Of a stretch of DNA of 31,369 bases, positions 1-6,956 are shown in pieces (the first letter of the stretch is position 1; every line of letters begins with the position of its first letter). The stretch lies in assembly GCA_035542775.1 (NCBI GenBank), contig DATKKX010000438.1:1-31369 (forward strand). The letters run 5' to 3'. This DNA comes from DATKKX01 sp035542775. Lineage in GTDB: Bacteria; Planctomycetota; Phycisphaerae; UBA1845; UTPLA1. Position numbers and translations under genes: made by a program. Under the pieces are notes generated by a model that was given only the letters and a program-made list of their open reading frames with translations, made no database searches and was not told the origin of the DNA.

Positions 1-36
1 ACAAAACCGCTGCTCTACCGACTGAGCTACGGCGGC
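1..36 (-). tRNA. tRNA-Thr(UGU), 5' half only (cut by window edge)
   Basis: Read on the minus strand from 36 down to 1, the sequence gives the 5' acceptor strand GCCGCCG, then TA, the D-stem GCTC, an 8-nt D-loop AGTCGGTA, the closing GAGC, the 5' anticodon-stem strand GCGGT, and TTTGT. With standard spacing the last three bases (positions 3 to 1) are the anticodon TGT, which reads threonine codon ACA. The 3' half lies outside the window, so the acceptor and T-arm pairings cannot be checked. The 5' end of the tRNA faces the recombinase gene that starts 150 bp away. Confidence 0.85.
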
Positions 37-188
37 GAAAAACTTTAATTGCCCATATAGAAGTTACTTATGAATATTAGCTCCAACAACTCTTCATTTG
101 CTCTTGCAAAAAGAGAAAATGGGAGAGAAAATGGCTCCCGCCAGCAACGAGGAACACACCCTCTTGCGGGATACATGGGATCAACGAC

Positions 189-2003
189 TTGCCAGCACCT
201 AAACATCGCGATGTCCAGACTGACGCTACCGATGGTGATCAGTTTATCACGATCCAGGACAGCAGCAAGGGCAAGGTGGTCTATCGCAAGGTGTACCTGC
301 GGACGCGGGATCGGGTGGTCGCTCGGCGTCGTGCCCGGGCGGTGGACAACATCGACGACGTGGATGTCGCTCGCCGCATGCTCAAGTTCATCGCCGGTAG
401 CGGGACGCCTGAGGAAGAGCGGCGCCGGATCGCGCAGGTGGCCCACATCGGTCCGCTGATCCCGGCACTCGGCCACGAGGAGGCCCGCCGAGAACTGGAG
501 AGCATAGTCTGCGACTTCGGCGACTTCGCGCCAGGCGGGATCTCTGAGGAAATCGTGGAACAATGGCGGGCGACGCCTGTTGCAGAGGAGCAACGTGAAA
601 TCCTGCTGGACCTGGGCGTGCCTGAGGATCACCTCGCGGAAAACCCCGGCATATTCACGTCGCTCCACACGCGGGGCTGGCGAATCAATCCTGATCACCG
701 CCCGCGGCGAGAGGCCGTGGAGGCGCTGTTCAAGTTTGGCCACATCAATCTCCCAGCGGATCGCCCCGCGCGCGGAGGTCTGCGGCTGTCTGCGTGCAGC
801 GATGCGTTTCGTACCGCGCAAGAGCAGCGGGCGAACCAGCCGCGGCACACCAGAGGGTACATCCGCCGGTTTGAGGAATGCGTGAAACTGCTCCGCGACC
901 CGTTCATCGCCGACCTGGAGAAGGCGGACTTTGTCCGGTTCGTCGATCACGTCGTCGCGAAGATGAAAGGCAGCTCGAACAAGACGATCAACGACCACCT
1001 CCGGGCTGTAAAGGCTGTCATTCAATCGGCTCAGGCCCGGTTCGACGATGATGCTTTCCCCGAAGGAATTGACAATTGGCTGCGGCTGTTTGAGCGCGAA
1101 TGTCGCAAGCGGCCTTACAAATCTCCTCGTCACAATCGCCAGCCGATGCCGCCGGACATTTTCAAGGCGTTGCTCGCGCAGGCGGATCAATGGGCCGAGC
1201 TAGATTGCGAGGCGTACGCAGCGGCACTGCCCCTGCCGGACGAGAAGGACCGGCGCCGGCGGGCGTTCGCAATCACGCAGAACCGTCGCATGGCCCCACA
1301 CCGCAAACGCGTCGGGCTTATGACGCACGGCATGCTCTGCCTGGCCGCCAACGTCGGTGCGGGCTCCACGGATTTCGCCAACCTGCTGTGGAGCGAGCTC
1401 CGGCTCGACGATGATCTGCCGCTTTACCAAGAAGATCGCGGCAAGCCGGCCTGCCTGCTCGGCAGCGACGTGCCGCGCTGCTGCCCGCTGTTGCCCGAGA
1501 CGATCCGCAGTTTGAAACGCTGGCGAGAATGGCAGCGGGTGGAGTTGCAGGCCGCGGCTCAGCGGGCGGCCAAACGAGAGGCCGACCGGCTTGCGAGAGG
1601 GGGGGCCGACCAGATGACCACGAGAGCGACCGAGCCTGCAACAAAATCAGCCCGCAAGCTGAACCCATCGACGCCCGGCGCCGGCGGAAAGACCGGCTCG
1701 GCTATTGCCGCCGACCACGTTTTCACCTATGCGAATGGCCACCCGTTGGACCAGTCATCCTCGATGGAGGCGACGGATTACCTGCGTTACCTGCGGCGCG
1801 CGGTCGGCGACAATGTCCCGCAGGTACGTTTGTGCCGGAACATCGGTGCGACGCTGTGTCGCGACGCCCGCCTGCCCGCCGACATGGGCGACGCCTGGCT
1901 CGGCCACTCCGCCCGGGGCACGAACAAGTTCTACACCGGTGAGGCGAAGGAGGACTATCTTCTGCCACTCGTAGAAGTCATCGGTGCGAGGTACTTTCGG
2001 TAA
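189..2003 (+). CDS. Divergent tyrosine recombinase / phage-type integrase
   Basis: This 604-residue protein is probably a DNA strand-exchange enzyme of the tyrosine recombinase family. A SAM-like, helical core-binding segment lies at about residues 225-290. The catalytic-type domain runs from about 325 to the end and finishes with WLGHSARGTNKFYTG, which supplies His573 and the presumed nucleophile Tyr582. Two catalytic positions look altered. The first-arginine box reads VGAGSTDFANLLW, with Gly where Arg is expected. The HxxR box reads RLCR (547-550), with Arg in place of His. The roughly 200-residue N-terminal extension is longer than usual, and an Ala/Arg/Lys-rich insert sits near 445-500. 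The TTG start at 189 is the first in-frame candidate and has no clear ribosome site; later GTG codons are possible. It lies 150 bp from a tRNA gene, as integrases often do, but at the 5' side of the tRNA. The family call is fairly safe; activity is doubtful. Confidence 0.75.
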   Translation: MPAPKHRDVQTDATDGDQFITIQDSSKGKVVYRKVYLRTRDRVVARRRARAVDNIDDVDVARRMLKFIAGSGTPEEERRRIAQVAHIGPLIPALGHEEARRELESIVCDFGDFAPGGISEEIVEQWRATPVAEEQREILLDLGVPEDHLAENPGIFTSLHTRGWRINPDHRPRREAVEALFKFGHINLPADRPARGGLRLSACSDAFRTAQEQRANQPRHTRGYIRRFEECVKLLRDPFIADLEKADFVRFVDHVVAKMKGSSNKTINDHLRAVKAVIQSAQARFDDDAFPEGIDNWLRLFERECRKRPYKSPRHNRQPMPPDIFKALLAQADQWAELDCEAYAAALPLPDEKDRRRRAFAITQNRRMAPHRKRVGLMTHGMLCLAANVGAGSTDFANLLWSELRLDDDLPLYQEDRGKPACLLGSDVPRCCPLLPETIRSLKRWREWQRVELQAAAQRAAKREADRLARGGADQMTTRATEPATKSARKLNPSTPGAGGKTGSAIAADHVFTYANGHPLDQSSSMEATDYLRYLRRAVGDNVPQVRLCRNIGATLCRDARLPADMGDAWLGHSARGTNKFYTGEAKEDYLLPLVEVIGARYFR

Positions 2004-2156
2004 GAAACATACAATACCCACAACGTACCGCACGCCGAGGAGGTTTCCAACCGGCTACAGGGCGTGTGTTTGTTCCAGGTGCGGTCCGGCTCGCCGAAGG
2101 CTCAATATGCGGAACGGCGCATCGGGCCACTCGCGGCCGACACTGTTTTCGACTCC

Positions 2157-3155
2157 TCAGTTGTTCTCGTTGGCCCTCGCCCTCCTCCCTACCGCCGAGG
2201 CGGTTGTCGCCGTGGCAAGCCGCTTCACGTAGTCAGAGAGAATGAAACCGCGTTTGCGGCACTCCGCGCTGAAGTTGCCAAGCCACGTTCCCGCCAGGCA
2301 CTGAAGAGTGTGGCGGTCCCGGTGAACGCAGCGATTCTGCGGAGGGCGAGATGCGAAATCGGTGACCGCATTCATGACCGCGTAGGCGTTTTCACCAAGC
2401 GTCTCGGCATAGCGATTGCACAATCCGCCGATGTAGGCACTCAGGGCCGCCCAGTCCTCGGCCTCGCGGCTTTCGGGCCTCAAGGAACTCGGGGAGCGGA
2501 TCAGAAGCACGCCGCACACAAACGGCTCAAAACTCTTCCGGGGAACGGCGCAACCCCGCAAGGCAGCGAGGTGGTCACGAAAACCGGTGCGGAACCGCGT
2601 CAGTTGGTTCTGGTCGATCTCGAACCTGATTCCGGCGCCGATGTCCCGGCGGGTGTGAAGGAACTTGAACCGGATGCTCAATTCACGGACGACCAGTCCG
2701 TTCCGGCACACTTTGCGGAAGAAGCCGATATCAAAGGCCAGAGCCCGCTGGCTGTTGTAGCTGTTGGTCACGCGGATGAACGGCCCGAAGGCATCTGGGC
2801 GGTCATGGGCGGGAACGAACGTGACATCGAGCGCCGTCGAGTTGTGGGCGAGGTCGATGTAGCAATGACCACCGGTCGCCGGGGCGTCAGTTACTTCCAC
2901 TTTCCACTCGACTGGTTCGGTCTCCGGGAAAGCGGTGCGGCAACATGCGCAGGCATAGTCGAGCGCCTCTCGATTGCTGACCAGCCGGTAGTCACGGCTC
3001 ACGATGCCCAGAACGCGGCCGTTGTTGCTGTTGACAAGTGCCTTCTTCTCCGGCACCGGCAACTGCCGCTCACCGGATCTACTTCGGAAGCTCACCAAAA
3101 CCGGATGCTCCTCCACGGGGAAGAGCACTTCATCAAGTTGAGTCAAACGTGGCAT
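2157..3155 (-). CDS. DUF932 family protein (phage/plasmid-like)
   Basis: This 332-residue protein resembles the DUF932 family, which is common on plasmids, prophages and integrative elements and has no settled biochemical role. Family-like features are an N-terminal stretch where the protein is described by LPVPEKKALVNSNNGRVLG, then SRDYRLVSNREALDYA, a middle GPFIRVTNSYN block, and FFRKVCRNGLVV followed by helical segments. There is no signal peptide or membrane segment. The ATG at 3155 is preferred over an upstream in-frame start because a strong GAGGAGG site (complement of 3165-3171) lies 9 nt before it. The gene converges with the recombinase, with 153 bp between their stops, and lies downstream of the WYL regulator on the same strand after a 305-bp gap. 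Together with the recombinase it suggests an element remnant. The family call rests on pattern recognition. Confidence 0.7.
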   Translation of the reverse strand: MPRLTQLDEVLFPVEEHPVLVSFRSRSGERQLPVPEKKALVNSNNGRVLGIVSRDYRLVSNREALDYACACCRTAFPETEPVEWKVEVTDAPATGGHCYIDLAHNSTALDVTFVPAHDRPDAFGPFIRVTNSYNSQRALAFDIGFFRKVCRNGLVVRELSIRFKFLHTRRDIGAGIRFEIDQNQLTRFRTGFRDHLAALRGCAVPRKSFEPFVCGVLLIRSPSSLRPESREAEDWAALSAYIGGLCNRYAETLGENAYAVMNAVTDFASRPPQNRCVHRDRHTLQCLAGTWLGNFSAECRKRGFILSDYVKRLATATTASAVGRRARANENN

Positions 3156-3460
3156 GAGTCGGTTCCTCCTCTTCCGTGAGATCGTGCCTGTCGATGACCT
3201 GCTTGAAAGACGGCGAGCGAATGCCGCGAGTCCCAGCACGTCCTATCAAAAGGTAATCGCCGGGTGCGACAACGCGGGTCGGACCTAACATTCAGGGGGT
3301 ACGACAGAAGAGGTCGGGCCCGCTCGTCACGAGCCCGCCAGAGGTGTTTCGTGATCGCTGAAGAAGCAAAGAATTGACGGAAAAAATCTTCGACGATCGC
3401 GATGTTAGGGTAGCGTCGTAAACGTGGCTGCGATGAGCCGCGATATTCGAACGCGGGCCA
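3156..3460. other. 305-bp intergenic stretch with a small hairpin
   Basis: No coding sequence is supported here. It separates the WYL regulator's stop from the DUF932 start, both on the minus strand. A 6-bp perfect inverted repeat, GCTCGT/ACGAGC with a 1-nt centre (3322-3334), lies inside a GC-rich patch and could end WYL transcription, though no T-run follows. The DUF932 promoter should lie between about 3160 and 3320, but no convincing -35/-10 pair stands out. Confidence 0.4.
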
Positions 3461-4483
3461 CTATTCGTATCGCCGCGCCGCCGCGAGCAGCTCCGCTTTC
3501 ATCTCTCGCCGCAGCGACTCCGGCCGCAATACCTCGGCCTGGTCGCCGAAACCGCGGATCCAGCGCTTGAATTCCACGAGGTTGGCCAGGCGGAACTTGG
3601 CTACGAGCGCCTCCGGCTCGTCGTCGTCTGCCGCAAAGAGTGTCTCACCCGTATCCTCCCACGTAAGCTTCTGGCTCTCGTGCCACACGCGTTCCGCCAC
3701 CAATTCGGCTGCGGCTCCTTTGAACCGTACGGCTACTTCGAGCGGGTTGCCCGATGACTGCATGATGCCGAAGCTGCTGCGGAACAGCTTCTCAATCCGA
3801 TAATCCCGTGGTTTCTTGAACGCGGTATCGGTGCTGGCGGCGGAAAGCACGCGGGGGATCTTGAAGATACGGACGGCCTTGGCATGGTGCGAGTGCCCGA
3901 CAAGAAAGAGGTCGCCATCGTAGAAGACCAACCCGTAAGGATCGAAACGCGTGGTGTAACGACGACTCCGCCACAGCGACCGGTAGGCAATCTCGACGGT
4001 CGTTTGCTGCCGCACCGCTTCGCCCAGCGTGCGGAGGATGGCGGCCTTGGTGGAATAATCGGTCCGGCCGACCCAGCGAACCTGGATAGTCTGGTCGAGA
4101 CCGGCGAAGTGCTCCAGGGCCTCGGCGGGGATGATGCTGCGGATCTTTTCGAGAATCGATTCCAACCCCTCCGCGAAGTACGTGCCGGCCAGCGGCGAGA
4201 ACAGATCGTGGGCCAAGTGCAGCGACACAGCCTCCGTCAGGCTGAGCACCATGGGGCCGGAGCGGAAGAAATCGTGCGGCATCCGCCAGTAGCGTGTGCC
4301 GACCTCATCGGCTTCATAGTTGATGGGGAATCCCAGCTCCTGCAGGTTTTCCAGGTCGCGCTGGATGGTCCGCTGAGTGACCTCAAACTGGTCGGCCAGA
4401 TCTCGCAGAGTTGCCCCCTCACCCCGCGTCTGAAGTGTTCGTAGCAGATTCCAGTGGCGGAGTAGTTGATCTCCCCTAGACAC
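3461..4483 (-). CDS. WYL-domain transcriptional regulator (YafY/DeoR-like HTH)
   Basis: This 340-residue cytoplasmic regulator has three modules. The N-terminal winged helix-turn-helix spans about residues 8-65 and contains ATLRDLADQFEVTQRTIQRDL, slightly over one HTH unit. A middle WYL domain at about 145-215 contains YRSLWRSRRYTTRFDPYGLV and GDLFLVGHSHHAKAVRIFK. A C-terminal WCX-like segment follows (ALVAKFRLANLVEFKRWIRGFG near 290-315). WYL domains bind small or nucleic-acid ligands and often control defence or DNA-damage genes; the ligand here is unknown. The start is the GTG at 4483, with AGGAGG about 6 nt upstream. It is transcribed away from the receiver-like gene at 4815, so the 331-bp divergent interval is a likely control region. 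Length and layout are normal for the family. Confidence 0.88.
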   Translation of the reverse strand: MSRGDQLLRHWNLLRTLQTRGEGATLRDLADQFEVTQRTIQRDLENLQELGFPINYEADEVGTRYWRMPHDFFRSGPMVLSLTEAVSLHLAHDLFSPLAGTYFAEGLESILEKIRSIIPAEALEHFAGLDQTIQVRWVGRTDYSTKAAILRTLGEAVRQQTTVEIAYRSLWRSRRYTTRFDPYGLVFYDGDLFLVGHSHHAKAVRIFKIPRVLSAASTDTAFKKPRDYRIEKLFRSSFGIMQSSGNPLEVAVRFKGAAAELVAERVWHESQKLTWEDTGETLFAADDDEPEALVAKFRLANLVEFKRWIRGFGDQAEVLRPESLRREMKAELLAAARRYE

Positions 4484-4814
4484 GCCGCACCTCCTTACGC
4501 TCCGGACGCCGCGTCGTCCATCTTACAAAAGACCTCACACTTTATATACCCGGTCTGACCTGATCTGTCGTGTCCCCCTGCTAACTTTGACTTGAAGACC
4601 GGTGGATCCGCCGGTGTGTGCGACGTGCGGCGAGCCCACGCCGCGCCCGACAAGGAGGTCTGCTGCCGGTCGCGGAACCGTGCGGACGGGGATGGCGAAA
4701 CCATAACGGGAGACAGACATGCTCCTTGGAGCGTCGCGGAGAACGGGCAGCATTCTCGCAAGCCCTAAAGCGAAGGGCCGAACTGGTTCCCGAACACACA
4801 ACCGGAGTTCAACA
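4484..4814. promoter_or_regulatory. Divergent intergenic region with an 18-bp near-palindrome
   Basis: This interval lies between the divergently transcribed WYL regulator and the receiver-like gene, and no coding sequence is supported in it. An 18-bp near-perfect palindrome, ACCGGTGGATCCGCCGGT at 4598-4615, pairs at all but one mirrored position pair and is centred on GGATCC. It could be the operator of the WYL regulator or of another factor, but that is inference from symmetry and position. An AT-rich patch with TATATA at about 4543-4549 lies on the WYL side and may belong to its promoter. Confidence 0.35.
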
Positions 4815-5270
4815 GTGAGCGGCACGATCAAGATACTCCTGGCCGAGGAGCACACGATGGTGCGGGATGCGATGGCGCAATACCTCGCCAAGGAGCAGGA
4901 TTTCGTCGTCCTGGAGCCCTGCGGCAATGCCGTCGAAGCAATCGTGGTTGCCCAGCAGGACGCGCCGCAGGTGGCACTCATCAGCGTCTTCCTGCCCGGC
5001 CAGGACGCTTTCGAGACCGCCGCAACAATCCAGGCGATCTGTCCCGGCGCGTGCGTGATCTTCCTGACAACCCAGGCGACTGATGAGCAGATCGCCAGGG
5101 CACTGGAAACCAGGGCAAGGGGAATCCTGAAGAAGCAGGATTCGCTCTCCGAACTGCCCGCGGCAATCCGCGAAGCGGCCGGTGGGGGAACCTACTTCAG
5201 CGAGGAAATCCGCAGGCGGTTAATCATTGACTCCGAGGGCGTCAGACTGGCAGGAACGGATGATGAATGA
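4815..5270 (+). CDS. Stand-alone pseudo-receiver domain protein (NarL-type REC fold)
   Basis: This 151-residue protein matches the receiver domain of NarL/FixJ-type response regulators but has no DNA-binding domain. Visible family marks are IKILLAEEHTMVRDA at 5-19, where Glu11-Glu12 replace the usual acidic Asp pair, the Thr85/Thr86 switch position, and Lys106 or Lys107. The phospho-acceptor position reads ALISVFLPGQD, so Ser57 replaces aspartate. Ordinary aspartyl phosphorylation is therefore unlikely, and it may act as a phosphorylation-independent protein-interaction domain. The chain ends at a point where NarL proteins continue into the LuxR helix-turn-helix. The GTG at 4815 is chosen because GGAG (4804-4807) lies 7 nt upstream and the REC fold begins directly after it; the in-frame extension back to 4719 is not family-like. 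No partner kinase is next to it. Confidence 0.75.
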   Translation: MSGTIKILLAEEHTMVRDAMAQYLAKEQDFVVLEPCGNAVEAIVVAQQDAPQVALISVFLPGQDAFETAATIQAICPGACVIFLTTQATDEQIARALETRARGILKKQDSLSELPAAIREAAGGGTYFSEEIRRRLIIDSEGVRLAGTDDE

Positions 5271-5649
5271 CCGTCGAGCCCGCGCACCGATTGCTTGAGG
5301 CATACTGGAAAAGCAGGCGGCTGGGCAGCAACGGCAGTGGGACGGCCGTGATAGTTCACGGGGATGCCCTGCGCTCAGCATGAAAAACGGGCCATTCCTG
5401 AGGTCATCACGAGCCCATTGCCGCCGCAAGAACGCACTGGACGCCACATGCAGTGAGGAAACAGCCCGAAAACTGGTTGGGACAAGACGGAGGGCGCGTT
5501 ACAATCGTAGAATACGGCCCGGCGGCGTAGCTGGACAAGGCTATCTGGGAAATCTCGGCTGAAGAAATTACCCACGAACAGGATTCGCACAGGCCAGAGG
5601 CCCATGCTACCCGAGTTCGACTGGGGCAAGAGTTTTGAGACAGTAGGCT
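5271..5649. other. 379-bp stretch without a supported gene
   Basis: Neither strand gives a reading frame with family-like sequence between the receiver-like gene and the J-domain gene. No tRNA, clear terminator or repeat was seen. A promoter for the J-domain gene probably lies at its right end, but no confident -35/-10 pair can be named. Confidence 0.4.
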
Positions 5650-6165
5650 ATGGCATTTCACGGGTTGAGTTACGTGAGGTGTTATCAAATCCTGGGCCTG
5701 CGACCTGGGGCTACGGCCGAGGAGGTGCACCGCGCCTACATACAGCTCGTGATGCGACACCACCCGGACCGCGCGACCAACGATCCGAAGAGCATCCAAA
5801 TCTTCTGCCAAGTGACGGAAGCCTACTCGCGTCTGAAGAACTCGCTCATCGCGCAAGCCCGCTTGCGAAATGGCGGCGTCTGCCCCAAGTGCGGCGAGAT
5901 CGCCGAGCTTTATCGCGGGATGGACCAGAGGCAGTACTGCGCCACGTGCCTGCTGCACAGCCGCAGGCGTTTTCTACCGCTGCCGACTTTCCACCAGATA
6001 CGATGCTTCGCGGCGATCTCACTAGAGGTTCTGGGCCTGTACTGCATCATCATTTCGACGCTGACGGGCGACTGGCTTCCGGGGGCCGCAGCGGTCATCC
6101 TGGCGATCGCCGCCATGGGGGCACTGGCGTTCAACTTTTTCTCGGCGGACGTCATCGAGCAATAG
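5650..6165 (+). CDS. Membrane J-domain (DnaJ-like) protein with zinc ribbon
   Basis: This 171-residue protein has an N-terminal J domain at about residues 10-68, with the diagnostic HPD tripeptide at 38-40 inside VMRHHPDRAT. J domains stimulate the ATPase of Hsp70 (DnaK) partners. Next is a four-cysteine zinc-ribbon-like unit, CPKC at 78-81 and CATC at 97-100, which is much shorter than the DnaJ zinc finger. Two hydrophobic segments at about 119-138 and 143-163 should anchor it in the membrane with the J domain in the cytoplasm. There is no G/F-rich linker or substrate-binding domain, so it is a J-domain co-chaperone that places Hsp70 at the membrane rather than DnaJ itself. The ATG at 5650 fits the start of the J domain; the upstream ribosome site is weak (TAGG). 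It stands alone, with no operon partner within 370 bp on either side. Confidence 0.85.
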   Translation: MAFHGLSYVRCYQILGLRPGATAEEVHRAYIQLVMRHHPDRATNDPKSIQIFCQVTEAYSRLKNSLIAQARLRNGGVCPKCGEIAELYRGMDQRQYCATCLLHSRRRFLPLPTFHQIRCFAAISLEVLGLYCIIISTLTGDWLPGAAAVILAIAAMGALAFNFFSADVIEQ

Positions 6166-6741
6166 CCGGGACTGTTTTCATCTCGCGGCATTTTCACCTT
6201 CATATTTCGAGCCTGCGGCTAATCAGGTTGGACCGCTTTGGGGAGCAGACCGCAGGTTGGTCGGTGGCCCATCCCTGGCGGGCGGGAGGGGTTCTGATCG
6301 GGGACCCGTGAGGCTAATCGGTCCAAGGAGCCTGGGTACGGTACGTTTGTAAAGTCAACGCGGCACACCTCGGTGACATCACGGACCTGGGGACTTTTCT
6401 TTAAGACATATCTCCAGGAACCTTCCTCTGCTGGGCTTCCGGCTCAGTTAGGTCGGCCGGGGTCATTCTTTGAGCTTCCGGAGTCGCACCTGGATCGTTG
6501 TAGCCTCATGAACCAAAGGCCCGAGCATTTGCCGCACGCCGCCAGGATCTTCTTCCTCGCCCGTTCCAGATTCGCCGCAGGTGTGCCGCGTCCATCATCG
6601 AAATCGCCGACCAGTTCTTATTCTCTCGGAGTCGTTGTTCGAGTTCTGCGCAGGCCGCGAATTCGCCGCACGTGCGAAGACGGCAGCGGCGCGCCGGGGA
6701 TCGGAAATGCCTTGACGTGGCAGAGAGCAGCACCTAGGCTT
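6166..6741. other. 576-bp stretch without a supported gene
   Basis: Frames on both strands between the J-domain gene and the hairpin at 6742 were read without finding family-like sequence. A minus-strand frame at about 6506-6733 is open for 75 codons but resembles nothing I recognise, and an alternative frame there is broken by stops. The region may be decayed DNA, given the gene fragments on its right. Confidence 0.4.
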
Positions 6742-6780
6742 GTTTGCAGAAGGGGACGCTATCTATCCCCTTCTGCAAAC
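6742..6780. repeat. Perfect 15-bp inverted repeat with 9-nt loop
   Basis: Arms GTTTGCAGAAGGGGA (6742-6756) and TCCCCTTCTGCAAAC (6766-6780) are exact reverse complements separated by 9 nt. As RNA this is a very stable hairpin. No T-run follows on either strand, so it is not a textbook intrinsic terminator. It ends 17 bp before the GTG of the AbiEi-like fragment and could be a REP-type palindrome, an element end, or a leader hairpin. Confidence 0.8.
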
Positions 6781-6797
6781 GCAGCGGAGTAATAGAA

Positions 6798-6956
6798 GTG
6801 CCGGCGGTGACCGCACAAGATTGGGTCGACGCGCTGCAAGCACAGGGGAACTATGCGTTCCTCCGCACCGAAGCGATCAACGACAGCAAATTGTCGGCCG
6901 AGGTTGTGAAGAAAGCCCTTCAGCGGCTCAAAGCAAGCCGATCGGGATCGCTGTAG
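6798..6956 (+). pseudogene. Truncated AbiEi-type antitoxin (N-terminal domain only)
   Basis: The 52-residue frame begins VPAVTAQDWVDALQAQG and continues NYAFLRTEAIND, SKLSAEVVKKALQRLKA. This matches the N-terminal winged-helix segment of type IV toxin-antitoxin AbiEi antitoxins, which normally continue with a GR-type turn, a FYVIVP-like strand and a DNA-binding or toxin-neutralising domain, for a total near 200 or more residues. Here family-like sequence stops after ALQRLKA, and the last 29 nt overlap antisense the 3' end of the DUF4143 ATPase. GTG at 6798 is supported by GGAG at 6786-6789, 8 nt upstream. No AbiEii toxin gene is in the window. I read it as a remnant cut by rearrangement, although a short HTH peptide could still be made. 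Confidence 0.65.

Noticed and set aside
45..1190. Long minus-strand open frame of 381 codons opposite the recombinase
   Set aside because: It is antisense to a recognisable recombinase, has no family-like sequence, and long antisense frames are expected in GC-rich DNA.
2064..3179. Plus-strand frame of 371 codons opposite the DUF932 gene
   Set aside because: The opposite strand has the better protein-like sequence and a strong ribosome-binding site.
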